Source: a virus. From it: a DNA stretch of 39,798 nt. Under the pieces are notes generated by a model, which saw only the letters and a list, made by a program, of their open reading frames with translations, had not been told where the DNA came from and did no database searches. The stretch covers positions 1-39,798 of IMG/VR virus record IMGVR_UViG_3300030117_007074. One strand, written 5' to 3'. Position numbers and translations under genes: made by a program. Numbering within the stretch: position 1 is the stretch's first letter; each line of letters begins with the position of its first letter. Below are positions 15,259 to 21,983 of the stretch, piece after piece.

Positions 15259-15463
15259 GGTGGTAACCAGCAAGACGCGCAGGCTTTCTAACGCAATCAG
15301 CCTGGCAGTTGGGTTCGTCAGCGAAGGTATCGACTTCGAGTATCGGACAGAAAATGGCGTTCACTATTTCAAAGGATCAGAAAGAGATGGACGACCTGGA
15401 GTTGAGGCTGGCATTGATGGAGAAGCTGGGGAACTACGGGCCGATCAAGGTTCAGGATGTTAA
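15248..15463 (+). CDS. Hypothetical small protein (71 aa)
   Basis: A 71-residue ORF overlapping the previous gene by 11 bp. Its N-terminal half (RRLSNAISLAVGFVSEGIDFEYR) looks protein-like; the C-terminal half overlaps the next ORF in another frame and is Gly/Asp/Glu-rich. One of the two ORFs may be wrong or truncated. No function. Confidence 0.35.
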   Translation: MSARVVTSKTRRLSNAISLAVGFVSEGIDFEYRTENGVHYFKGSERDGRPGVEAGIDGEAGELRADQGSGC

Positions 15464-15572
15464 GAGTGAGGATTCATTTGTTCGCATCACTTACACGATC
15501 ACGCCTTGCGTAACAGGCGCGGTTTCTTCCTGGCCGAGGTTGGGGAGGGTGGCTGAAGAGGACGGCCTTTAA
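15354..15572 (+). CDS. Hypothetical small protein (72 aa)
   Basis: 72 residues from ATG 15354; a shorter form from ATG 15387 (after AAAGAG) is also possible. The segment MDDLELRLALMEKLGNYGPIKVQDVKS looks like a real helix-strand fold. It overlaps the preceding ORF. No recognised family. Confidence 0.4.
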   Translation: MAFTISKDQKEMDDLELRLALMEKLGNYGPIKVQDVKSEDSFVRITYTITPCVTGAVSSWPRLGRVAEEDGL

Positions 15573-15581
15573 ATCGGCTCT

Positions 15582-15911
15582 ATGGCCCTCTCGCAGGAAT
15601 ACCTGAAATACATCAACTCGCAAACCTGGGCACGTAAGCGAGCCCGAGCACTCGAACGGGCAGGATATAAATGCCAGGTATGCAACGACGACCGACACCT
15701 AGAGGTGCATCATCGAACCTATGAACGCCTCGGGAAGGAACGGGTGATGGATCTCACGGTGCTCTGCCGAGAATGCCATCACTATTTCCACGAGTTGAAG
15801 AAGGGTCGGAAGCTCGGGCCACAGAAGAACAGATTGCGACGACGTGGAGGAAAGGGACCCGCAGCACGTCGCCGGAAGGCAAAGCTAATTACTGCGGACT
15901 CGGGGAATTAG
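15582..15911 (+). CDS. HNH endonuclease
   Basis: A 109-residue HNH nuclease. The fold is complete: CQVC zinc pair, LEVHHRTYERLG with the catalytic His, DLTVLCRECHHYFHEL with the second Cys pair and final His. The C-terminus is a basic tail (RRRGGKGPAARRRKAK). Free-standing HNH proteins this size act in phage packaging, homing or DNA processing. It is far from the terminase, and a second HNH lies at 25624. The specific job is unknown. Confidence 0.85.
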   Translation: MALSQEYLKYINSQTWARKRARALERAGYKCQVCNDDRHLEVHHRTYERLGKERVMDLTVLCRECHHYFHELKKGRKLGPQKNRLRRRGGKGPAARRRKAKLITADSGN

Positions 15912-16020
15912 CAACGCGACTCCGAAAGACTGAACGCGTCCGAGTGAGCCGGTAGGTCCGGCAATACAAGTGGCAGTCGAGAGGGACGACCTACGACCCC
16001 TCGCCCAGGCCGACGAGCAC

Positions 16021-16112
16021 TCGAAAAGTGCAAGGCCAGGCATAGGACCGAACCGTGATCAAAACGGTCAGGTCCCTCCTATGCCCAAACCTCAGAGATC
16101 GAAAGTGCAAGG
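16021..16112. repeat. Inverted repeat flanked by short direct repeats
   Basis: TCGAAAAGTGCAAGG (16021-16035) and TCGAAAGTGCAAGG (16099-16112) flank a large hairpin: GGCATAGGA (16039-16047) with TCCTATGCC (16077-16085), and an inner ACCGT/ACGGT stem (16052-16056, 16064-16068). The second repeat carries the likely ribosome site of the next gene. No gene is seen between 15912 and 16114. Confidence 0.6.
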
Positions 16113-16114
16113 TT

Positions 16115-16306
16115 ATGACAGACGGTGAGAAAATAGCCAGGGCCAGAGAGGCCAAAGGGCTGAGCCTGCGTGATGCTGCAAAGCGACTCGGCATCTCCCG
16201 CCAATGTTGGCATCACTGGGAGTCGGGCTATCGCACTCCCACGCTGAAGACGGCGCATCGTATCGCTGATGCGTTGGACACGTCTCTCAGCGAGATGCTG
16301 AGATGA
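16115..16306 (+). CDS. XRE-family transcriptional regulator
   Basis: 63 residues from ATG 16115, a minimal HTH_3 domain: IARAREAKGLSLRDAAKRLGISRQCWHHWESGYRTPTLKTAHRIADAL. Length equals one DNA-binding domain with nothing else, typical of Cro-like phage regulators. The hairpin and direct repeats just upstream may be its own operator. The stop overlaps the next start (ATGA). Confidence 0.8.
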   Translation: MTDGEKIARAREAKGLSLRDAAKRLGISRQCWHHWESGYRTPTLKTAHRIADALDTSLSEMLR

Positions 16307-16524
16307 GTTACGACTCGTGGAAAGCGACAGACCCCGAGATAGAGCGAGCCGGGCGTGTCGAGGCTGCACTCGACCAGTACGAGGACCAGGTATGGCGTGA
16401 GGTGCTGCGCCTGGCCGAGCGTCGATTCTCGGAGGGGTATCGCGACGAGCTGCACGATCAGATGATCAACGACGTGTCGGTCGAGGATGCCGCTCAGGTT
16501 TTTCTGGAGAGCTTCGATGAGTGA
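16303..16524 (+). CDS. Hypothetical acidic protein (73 aa)
   Basis: A 73-residue, acidic and helical protein (VEAALDQYEDQVWREVLRLAERRFSEGY). ATGA overlap with the XRE gene and an 8-bp overlap with the methyltransferase suggest one coupled operon. No family recognised. Confidence 0.55.
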   Translation: MSYDSWKATDPEIERAGRVEAALDQYEDQVWREVLRLAERRFSEGYRDELHDQMINDVSVEDAAQVFLESFDE

Positions 16525-17350
16525 CGCACAAACGCCGCTGGTGACGTTCGGGTCGCTGTTTGCCGGCATCGGCGGGATCGACCTCGGCCTGGAGCGTGCG
16601 GGGATGACCTGTGCGTGGCAGGTCGAGATCGACCCGTGGTGCCGCAAGGTGCTGGCGAAACATTGGCCTGACGTAAGGAGATACGAAGATGTCAAAACAG
16701 TCGGAGGCGATACCCTGGAGCCAGTTGCACTTATTGCCGGTGGATTCCCATGTCAGGATGTCTCAGTCGCAGGGCAACGCGCAGGTATCCAAGACGGCAC
16801 CCGGTCAGGACTCTGGTCAGAGTTTCACCGAATCATTTGCGAACTACGACCCCGATACGTCTTCGTGGAGAACGTCCCAGGCTTGCTTACTAACGGGATG
16901 GGAAGAGTTCTCGGCGACCTGGCCGAAATCGGGTACGATGCGGAATGGGAGGTGCTATCGGCGGCAGATGTCGGCGCACCGCACCTCCGAAAAAGGGTCT
17001 TCATCGTGGCCGACGCCGACGACGCGGGACTGGAAACAGCCGGGAAAAAACGGGAGGTGGCGGGACGGGAAATTGCAACTGGACACGTTGGATCGGGCAG
17101 TTCAGCAGTGGCCGACACCGACAGTTCAGATGACACGCCCAGACATGAACAGACAGAATCGCCCGTCGTCGGGAGCCGACGACCTTGGATCGGTAATCAA
17201 GAAGCAAACTGGTGGACAACTGAACCCGACGTGGGTCGAGTGGCTAATGGGGTTCCCCAGCGGGTGGACCGACTTAAGGGCTTAGGCAACGCCGTCGTCC
17301 CGCAATGCGCGGAACAGATCGGACGTCGCATCATGGAGCAATTCGGGTAG
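16517..17350 (+). CDS. DNA cytosine-5 methyltransferase
   Basis: 277 residues from ATG 16517 (GGAG eight bases upstream); the open frame begins ten codons earlier. C5-methyltransferase motifs in order: I (FGSLFAGIGGIDLGLE), IV (GGFPCQDVSVAGQRAG with the catalytic Cys), VI (ENVPGLL), VIII-type RKRVFIVA and the C-terminal X region GLGNAVVPQ. It transfers a methyl group from AdoMet to cytosine C5, and probably protects phage DNA from host restriction; no partner endonuclease is visible. About 600 bp of it are also read in another frame (16689-17285). A hairpin overlaps its stop. Confidence 0.93.
   Translation: MSDAQTPLVTFGSLFAGIGGIDLGLERAGMTCAWQVEIDPWCRKVLAKHWPDVRRYEDVKTVGGDTLEPVALIAGGFPCQDVSVAGQRAGIQDGTRSGLWSEFHRIICELRPRYVFVENVPGLLTNGMGRVLGDLAEIGYDAEWEVLSAADVGAPHLRKRVFIVADADDAGLETAGKKREVAGREIATGHVGSGSSAVADTDSSDDTPRHEQTESPVVGSRRPWIGNQEANWWTTEPDVGRVANGVPQRVDRLKGLGNAVVPQCAEQIGRRIMEQFG
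16689..17285 (+). CDS. 198-aa protein nested in the methyltransferase gene (different frame)
   Basis: Wholly inside the methyltransferase, in the frame one base on. ATG 16689 follows TAAGGAG with an eight-base spacer, an excellent ribosome site. The protein looks real: DPDTSSWRTSQACLLTGW, WPKSGTMRNGRCYRR, SSWPTPTTRDWKQPG and, near the end, LNPTWVEWLMGFPSGWTDL. From memory, phage proteins with SFAxxDPDTSSWRTSQ, SGTMRNG, WPTPT and WLMGFPxGWT motifs are common near C5 methyltransferase genes. Here those motifs fall opposite methyltransferase conserved segments (DPDTSSWRTSQ over RYVFVENVP, WLMGFP over VGRVANGVP), so it appears overprinted. Function unknown; not proven expressed. Confidence 0.6.
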   Translation: MSKQSEAIPWSQLHLLPVDSHVRMSQSQGNAQVSKTAPGQDSGQSFTESFANYDPDTSSWRTSQACLLTGWEEFSATWPKSGTMRNGRCYRRQMSAHRTSEKGSSSWPTPTTRDWKQPGKNGRWRDGKLQLDTLDRAVQQWPTPTVQMTRPDMNRQNRPSSGADDLGSVIKKQTGGQLNPTWVEWLMGFPSGWTDLRA

Positions 17351-17414
17351 GGCCAGTGAGCCGCATAGTGGTTCATTTCGTCGTGTCAACCACATCTATC
17401 ACGCGGCCCTACCC
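17345..17414. other. Long hairpin at the methyltransferase 3' end
   Basis: Perfect outer arms GGGTAGGGCC (17345-17354) and GGCCCTACCC (17405-17414), with inner pairs GCCGC/GCGGC and GTGGTT/AACCAC. It spans the methyltransferase stop and has no T-run. It could be a transcript-stabilising or processing hairpin, or a rho-independent-like terminator without U-tract. No gene is seen from 17351 to 17498. Confidence 0.6.
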
Positions 17415-17498
17415 GCACTGACAAAACTGACAGAAGTCCTCCAGGACAGCCCAAACTGTTATGGGAGGCCGCTCAGAATTACCTAGAGGGGTTTGCAG

Positions 17499-17732
17499 AT
17501 GGATGACCAACTAACCAGAGGCGAACGCTTCATCTTCGATTGGCAGTATAGGCGTTTGGGTGGGTTTTCTCTCAGCCTGATCGTCGCGATCAGGAGGGCC
17601 GACGAGCACAACCGCGAACGATTGCGACGTGGTTTTCCTGATGAGGTGTCGGCCTACGAGCAGTTTTCAGGTAGCAGTGGATGGTGGGACCAGGTGCAGG
17701 CCAAGGCCAAACGCCTGGGCGTTACGTGTTAG
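17499..17732 (+). CDS. Hypothetical small protein (77 aa)
   Basis: 77 residues from ATG 17499, which follows AGAGGGG; a TTG six bases earlier is an alternative. Soluble, aromatic N-terminus (FIFDWQYRRLGGFSLSLIVAI) and charged middle. No family recognised. It is just upstream of the zinc-ribbon replication-like gene and probably co-transcribed. Confidence 0.5.
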   Translation: MDDQLTRGERFIFDWQYRRLGGFSLSLIVAIRRADEHNRERLRRGFPDEVSAYEQFSGSSGWWDQVQAKAKRLGVTC

Positions 17733-17742
17733 AGGACATCGA

Positions 17743-18408
17743 ATGAACGAGGCCATTGAATTGCTTCGCGAGATGCGCGACGACATGCGAGCCATCCGAA
17801 AACATCTGGAACGGATCGAGGTGCCTGAGCCTGGCGACACACCTCAGGTAGGGGGGAGAGATGCATACGCTCCGATCCTGGAGACCTATCGCGAGCGCAT
17901 CAACCCGCGAGGACAGATGACGATAAAGAGCCGAGAGAAGATCCAGGTGCGTATCAGCCAGGGTTACACGGTAGAGCAGCTATGTCAGTGTCTGGTAAAC
18001 GCGAGCCTGGATCCGTGGTGGACAAAGACTCGCAATCCTATCGCATTCTATTACGCAACACAGGAGCGCGTCGAGACGCTGCTTGCGCTCGACATTGCAG
18101 CGGCTGCAGAGGCAGTCGAGGAAGTGAGAGACGATGAACGACATCGAGCCTTCGGCTGCACCAAGTGCGGCAGCGACAGGTTCCGGCACAAGGGCACGGT
18201 CTGGCACTGCGAAGCCTGCGGATACACCAGGCAAGGATCCGCTGACAGACATCCTGGGACGGGAACGGATCCTCGAAGTGCTGAAGACCAGGTGGCAGCT
18301 AGGCTCCGTACGGGACGTGCAGTATCGATTGGACACCTGGTTGCGGGACAACCCGAATCCCAACGACGAGGGGAGTCCCCCACGATCTCGTCCGGCAACT
18401 TTGAATGA
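17743..18408 (+). CDS. Replication-like protein with zinc ribbon
   Basis: 221 residues from ATG 17743. Residues 1-30 are a coiled coil (ELLREMRDDMRAIRKHLERIE). Residues about 48-110 (YRERINPRGQMTIKSREKIQVRISQGYTVEQLCQCLVNASLDPWW) resemble the C-terminal domain of phage replisome organisers or helicase loaders. A four-Cys zinc ribbon follows (CTKCGSDRF...CEACGY). After it, the C-terminus looks like out-of-frame sequence, while the +1 ORF (18134-18559) looks more protein-like. It may bind single-stranded DNA or load a helicase; inferred. Confidence 0.55.
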   Translation: MNEAIELLREMRDDMRAIRKHLERIEVPEPGDTPQVGGRDAYAPILETYRERINPRGQMTIKSREKIQVRISQGYTVEQLCQCLVNASLDPWWTKTRNPIAFYYATQERVETLLALDIAAAAEAVEEVRDDERHRAFGCTKCGSDRFRHKGTVWHCEACGYTRQGSADRHPGTGTDPRSAEDQVAARLRTGRAVSIGHLVAGQPESQRRGESPTISSGNFE

Positions 18409-18559
18409 TGCTCAACGCACCTACGAGGATCACACTGCGCGGTTCGCACCGCAGGCGAGGCTTGTAACCGACGATGAAAAACGAGATGGACTGGACCTCT
18501 GGTGGCTCGAAAGATCGCCTGATCGCTTTTCTGGAGGAGATGGTGGAGACGTGCGATGA
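18134..18559 (+). CDS. Overlapping ORF, possible frame-shifted continuation of the zinc-ribbon gene
   Basis: 141 residues, overlapping the previous ORF by 275 bp in a +1 frame. Its first ~35 residues are low-complexity and look like a shadow of the zinc ribbon, but from DPLTDILGRERILEVLKTRWQLGS onward it looks like a normal helical protein. No good start codon lies between the two. Either a programmed +1 shift, a natural overlap with an ATG at 18134, or a sequence error could explain it. No function known. Confidence 0.45.
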   Translation: MNDIEPSAAPSAAATGSGTRARSGTAKPADTPGKDPLTDILGRERILEVLKTRWQLGSVRDVQYRLDTWLRDNPNPNDEGSPPRSRPATLNDAQRTYEDHTARFAPQARLVTDDEKRDGLDLWWLERSPDRFSGGDGGDVR

Positions 18560-18737
18560 GATCGACTGTCTGGCGGATCGGGAGATAGCAGGAGCACGGT
18601 TGTATCAGGAGGTGCTGTTGAGGATCAACGCATTTGCGGAGGAGGTGCCGGATGAGGTTCGCCAGGAGGTGCTGCGCCGGGTATTCGACAAATCCGAATC
18701 GGTGCCAACAATGGCCTCGCCTCCTGCTTCAAACTGA
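18474..18737 (+). CDS. Hypothetical acidic helical protein (87 aa)
   Basis: An 87-residue acidic protein with long helices (AFLEEMVETCDEIDCLADREIAGARLYQEVLLRINAFAEEV). It overlaps the previous ORF by 86 bp, which casts some doubt on where each starts. No family recognised. It ends two bases before a strong palindrome. Confidence 0.55.
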   Translation: MKNEMDWTSGGSKDRLIAFLEEMVETCDEIDCLADREIAGARLYQEVLLRINAFAEEVPDEVRQEVLRRVFDKSESVPTMASPPASN

Positions 18738-18738
18738 T

Positions 18739-18766
18739 ACCAATTCGGGAAATTTCCAGATTTGGT
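18739..18766. promoter_or_regulatory. 28-bp palindromic operator candidate
   Basis: ACCAATTCGGGAAATTTCCAGATTTGGT read as arms matches its reverse complement at 24 of 28 positions, with a perfect GGAAATTTCC centre. It lies upstream of the tandem regulators. Its half CAGATTTGGT recurs, inverted, in the leftward promoter (23762-23771), and ACCAATTCGG recurs early in the first regulator gene (about 18914). Confidence 0.65.
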
Positions 18767-18902
18767 GTCAGTGACAGCAATTAAACCCTTGTTTTTTGTG
18801 CTCCGGTCTCCGTTGCAGATTGCTTGCAGTAAACTATTTTAGGTGCGTGTCACGTATAAAAGTGTTGATGGGCATCAACTGTTTACTTTCAAGGGGGGGG
18901 TC

Positions 18903-19703
18903 ATGCTGTTGGCACCAATTCGGAACAGGTGGCTGAGTGCCACCGCACAGGTGGGAATCGAGGTCACCGCAACCAGTGACCATGAGATCACCTACCAATC
19001 TCTGGCGATGTCGCTGATGACGGCTCTGCGGCTGCGAAGTTGCCTGGTTACGGCTAGAGATCGGCACCCTCCGAAACGCGACCACGTATCTATGGCGATG
19101 GTCCGCATCAACCGCCACCTGCCGGATGGGTCACCCAGCTACGCGTCCCAGTATAAGTTCCAGAAGGGGCCAGAACGGATTTGCATCGCAGACTCAGCCG
19201 ATGGCCCTCACGAAACCATGCATTCGGTGGTTGCTTGCTCGGGAGATCAGGTCACCGTCGTGCGAGGCCACGAAGATCCACTCGTCAAGCGGATAGAAGC
19301 CACAACCCGTTTTGTGGACGAGTGGGTAGGTAAAACATCGTTTTTCGTGTGCTGGTACGACGAGCGTCCCGTGCCTCTAGCCATTGCCTCATTTGCTACG
19401 CGGGGTGATATGGATGGCGGCATCCTTCAGGATCTGGAAAGCCCTGGCTGGAACGAGCTATACCACCTCATCGGGCAGAGACTGCTGGAGCGGAATCCTG
19501 ACCCACTGCCTCTGGAGGGGCTTCCTGAAAGGAATCTGGAGATGCTGGAGTGTCTGGCACGAGACTCCGTTGAGGAGGGCATGAAACGCCTAAACGTCAC
19601 CCGACAGACCTATAACCGCCGACGCCGAGCACTGGCAAGAAAGCTGGGCATTCCCGTTGAGCATTTACCTACAGAGGCCGTGAAATGGATGCTGAAAGCC
19701 TGA
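18903..19703 (+). CDS. LuxR/GerE-type regulator with possible sensory domain
   Basis: 266 residues from ATG 18903, three bases after a run of eight G; a longer frame starts at 18843. Residues about 1-190 form a mixed alpha/beta domain of unknown ligand (VNRI, FFVCWYDERPVPLAIASFATRGD). The last 65 residues match the LuxR/GerE HTH pattern: LPERNLEMLECLARDSVEEGMKRLNVTRQTYNRRRRALARKLGI, ending EAVKWML. It may sense a small molecule and control lysis or lysogeny; this is inference. It sits behind a palindrome and overlaps the next gene by 19 bp. Confidence 0.6.
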   Translation: MLLAPIRNRWLSATAQVGIEVTATSDHEITYQSLAMSLMTALRLRSCLVTARDRHPPKRDHVSMAMVRINRHLPDGSPSYASQYKFQKGPERICIADSADGPHETMHSVVACSGDQVTVVRGHEDPLVKRIEATTRFVDEWVGKTSFFVCWYDERPVPLAIASFATRGDMDGGILQDLESPGWNELYHLIGQRLLERNPDPLPLEGLPERNLEMLECLARDSVEEGMKRLNVTRQTYNRRRRALARKLGIPVEHLPTEAVKWMLKA

Positions 19704-20545
19704 CACATATCGCTGGCCTGAACCCGCTCACACAGACGGGCCGACTATTTGACGCTGTGTGCACGGCGTTTACTGCCGCGCCGGGACAGGAAAAAGTCAC
19801 TCTGCACGTCCGCAACGGCACCCATCGCTGGCGATCCAGGGTATACAGGAGCAATGTGCTGACCGCGTATAGTTGCCCCCAGCCCCTGCGTCGCAGAATG
19901 CCAATAGATCCAGTGACCTACGCCGAGAGACATCATTCGACCGCAGCAATCGTCGTCTGGCCGTTTGATGATGAGCCACCAGTATTGCCGGGCGGGTGGC
20001 AGATCCTCACCCCCGAAAACCAGAATGTGATGACAACAACGTTGAGTCCTGCCGACCGAGCCAGGGCCGTCATCCCGCTGTCGGCGGGTGGATTTGGGTC
20101 GGTGGTGTCGAGCTACAGTTCTGCACGTATCGGGACTGAGCTACCTGATCGGTGGACGGCATCAGTGACGCTCACACTCCCCCCGAAAATGGTAGTGGCA
20201 TGGGCATCGTGGATGAACGAACACGGGGCCGTCCTCAAAGACGTATGTGGGGAGCGACTCACCAGGCTGCTGACGCATCCATATCGCGATTTCTGGTTTG
20301 ATCCAGGATTTGATGCCCAAGAAATGAGTTTGGCCGAAAAGCAGTTTCTGCGCCTGTGGTGGGATACCAAATATCCCGACGTCAAGCTGGCGCAGATTTT
20401 GGAGATCGACCCGAAAACAATTGGCAAGACCCGTCGCGGGTTGGTTGAGCGATACGGTGACAACCTCACGCGGCTGGCCTGTCGCATGGGATACATGGGA
20501 GACAAGGAAACCGATGCAAGATCGAGTTTACGTTACAGCGATTGA
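19685..20545 (+). CDS. Second tandem regulator with C-terminal HTH
   Basis: 286 residues, overlapping the first regulator by 19 bp, so probably co-translated. Similar plan: about 215 residues of mixed fold (GRLFDAVCTAFTAAPGQEKVTLHVRNG at the start) and a C-terminal HTH, LAEKQFLRLWWDTKYPDVKLAQILEIDPKTIGKTRRGLVERYG. The HTH is less LuxR-like than the first. A paired repressor/anti-repressor or a sensor heterodimer are possibilities. No family is recognised with certainty. Confidence 0.5.
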   Translation: MDAESLTHIAGLNPLTQTGRLFDAVCTAFTAAPGQEKVTLHVRNGTHRWRSRVYRSNVLTAYSCPQPLRRRMPIDPVTYAERHHSTAAIVVWPFDDEPPVLPGGWQILTPENQNVMTTTLSPADRARAVIPLSAGGFGSVVSSYSSARIGTELPDRWTASVTLTLPPKMVVAWASWMNEHGAVLKDVCGERLTRLLTHPYRDFWFDPGFDAQEMSLAEKQFLRLWWDTKYPDVKLAQILEIDPKTIGKTRRGLVERYGDNLTRLACRMGYMGDKETDARSSLRYSD

Positions 20546-20633
20546 GGGCGTGTTTGAAAATTGAATTCCGAAAATTTGGCAGGGTGCCTAGGGGTTATGG
20601 TGCGGAGACGAGCAGGGTGCGGAGGCTTGCACC

Positions 20634-21017
20634 TTGATACTAGGCCACTATGTCCGCAGGGCCTTGCGGACTCAGCGCATGTCCCAGACCGATTTAGCCC
20701 GGTCGCTGGGTGTGCTACCGCAGCAGGTAGCCAAATGGGTCAGGGCCAAAAACCTGACGACCGACGCCATCCAGCGCATCACGTCTGTGCTCCACGTCCC
20801 CGAGTTCGATGATCTCCTGGACGACCCGGACGTGACGGTAGCAGGGGTTCAGTTGCCACGGGCGGCGGCGCGGGCCCTCAGGGAGACCGATCCCGATCTG
20901 GGGCGTGAGGTCATACTCTTGCTGCAGCACTACCGGAAATCGCCGCCTGATGTTCAGTCGGCGATGATTGCCCAGTTCAAAGCATTTCGCGGATTGTTCG
21001 ATGCGTTGCCGGGTTAG
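20634..21017 (+). CDS. Helix-turn-helix regulator (127 aa)
   Basis: TTG start at 20634 with GGAGG (20621-20625) eight bases upstream, an ideal site partly inside a small hairpin (AGGGTGC/GCACCTT). Residues 1-45 form an XRE-type HTH: MSQTDLARSLGVLPQQVAKWVRAKNLTTDAIQRIT. The C-terminal part is helical and acidic. It lies at the end of the rightward block, convergent with the accessory operon, and could be the CI-like or Cro-like partner of the switch. Confidence 0.7.
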   Translation: MILGHYVRRALRTQRMSQTDLARSLGVLPQQVAKWVRAKNLTTDAIQRITSVLHVPEFDDLLDDPDVTVAGVQLPRAAARALRETDPDLGREVILLLQHYRKSPPDVQSAMIAQFKAFRGLFDALPG

Positions 21018-21033
21018 TCTCAGCCCACAGATT

Positions 21034-21062
21034 GAGCCCCCCAGATCGGCTCTGAGGGGCTC
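21034..21062. terminator. Hairpin between convergent genes
   Basis: GAGCCCC (21034-21040) pairs perfectly with GGGGCTC (21056-21062). It sits between genes ending at 21017 (+) and 21085 (-). No long T-run on either strand. Confidence 0.55.
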
Positions 21063-21084
21063 GGGTGAATCGGGGGGCAGCGGG

Positions 21085-21474
21085 TTACGCCTGCGCGTGT
21101 GCCTCGGCGTAGTCCTCTGCATTAGGGCGGTCCCACTCGCCGTCCACCCACTGGGCAGTACCCGACACCAGGTAGGGAGCGTCCCCCTGGGCGATCTGCT
21201 CGTCCGTAGATCCTGCCGGGTGCAGGGACCAGCCGCCGTCGCCGGTGTCGGAGCGGACGAGGACGAGGTCTGCGTCGGGGTCCACGATGTAAACCGGTTC
21301 GATAATGTCGTCCTCAAACACAGCCCACCGGACGCCAGGGTAGACGACGCTAAGATTTGCGACGGCGGTCTCGGCGGCGAGCCTGTTCTCGAACTGGTTG
21401 TGCTCGCTGCCCTCGAATCGGTCAGACCATCCGGTCGCCTGTGTCTCGTCCTCGATCATGATTGTATATGCCAT
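21085..21474 (-). CDS. Hypothetical acidic protein (129 aa)
   Basis: 129 residues from ATG 21474, chosen for the GGGAGG on the minus strand; the longer frame (ATG at 21525) lacks this. Acidic, beta-rich (TIMIEDETQATGW, WAVFEDDIIEPVYIVDPDADLVLVRSD). No family recognised. It ends the leftward accessory operon and has its own sigma70-like promoter upstream. Acidic, small phage proteins of this kind can mimic DNA, but nothing here proves that. Confidence 0.6.
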   Translation of the reverse strand: MAYTIMIEDETQATGWSDRFEGSEHNQFENRLAAETAVANLSVVYPGVRWAVFEDDIIEPVYIVDPDADLVLVRSDTGDGGWSLHPAGSTDEQIAQGDAPYLVSGTAQWVDGEWDRPNAEDYAEAHAQA

Positions 21475-21496
21475 GGTGTCCTCCCTCGTGTGCGTC

Positions 21497-21525
21497 ATGG
21501 TATCCCGGTCAATGGGATATGTCAA
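21497..21525 (-). promoter_or_regulatory. Sigma70-like promoter for the 129-aa gene
   Basis: Minus strand: TTGACA (21525-21520), 17-bp spacer, TACCAT (21502-21497). GATACCATGACGC here matches the box core GACACCATGACGC of copy A in 12 of 13 positions, which may be coincidence. Confidence 0.5.
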
Positions 21526-21556
21526 ACAGCGGATTCTGAGGATCTGCCTCGTCAGT

Positions 21557-21597
21557 GCCTGGCGATCAGTCCAGGCAGACGCCCCGGCGAGGGGCGT
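21557..21597. other. Two adjacent hairpins in the accessory operon
   Basis: GCCTGG/CCAGGC (21557-21576) and ACGCCCC/GGGGCGT (21579-21597), both perfect. They lie between minus-strand genes and may end the transcript coming from the 94-aa gene. Confidence 0.6.
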
Positions 21598-21602
21598 TTC
21601 GG

Positions 21603-21887
21603 CTATACCGCCTCGCGGTATTCGGGATGGCTCGCAGCCCTGGAGCCATCGGCCAGGGTCAGCAGGAGTCGTTCCCAGTGCGGAAAAAACTGGAGGTGAG
21701 CGGCGCGGAACGTCTCCAGGACGGCGACGGCATCCGGGCCTTCAACCTCCCACCGGTCCTGCCAATCTCCGTGCTGCACAATGGCGATCAGGGCCTGTGT
21801 GGGGGTAGTGAACCCGAGGTAGTGATTGTGCCGGACGAGTCGGTCGGCGGCTTGGTAGGCTGCCTGATAGAGTGGATGGCGTGGCAT
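21603..21887 (-). CDS. Hypothetical protein (94 aa)
   Basis: 94 residues with CAGGAGACAAC before the ATG. Helical, aromatic (HNHYLGFTTPTQALIAIVQHGDWQDRWEV). No family recognised. Its leader copies that of the ArdC-like gene: a CCCCGG-GGACGCCGGGG hairpin followed by ACCACAGGAGA. Confidence 0.6.
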   Translation of the reverse strand: MPRHPLYQAAYQAADRLVRHNHYLGFTTPTQALIAIVQHGDWQDRWEVEGPDAVAVLETFRAAHLQFFPHWERLLLTLADGSRAASHPEYREAV

Positions 21888-21912
21888 GGTGTTGTCTCCT
21901 GTGGTTGATGTT

Positions 21913-21977
21913 CCCCGGCGTCCAAGCCGGGGTGTGTGATCGACGCCTAGGGCTCCGGCGAGTCCCAGAGCCCTAGG
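21913..21977 (-). terminator. Leader hairpin and terminator-like hairpin
   Basis: Two perfect stems: CCCCGGC/GCCGGGG (21913-21932), part of the leader of the 94-aa gene, and CCTAGGGCTC/GAGCCCTAGG (21946-21977, ten pairs), which follows the stop of the 98-aa gene and may end its transcript. Neither has a T-run. Confidence 0.65.
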
Positions 21978-21983
21978 AGCTAG

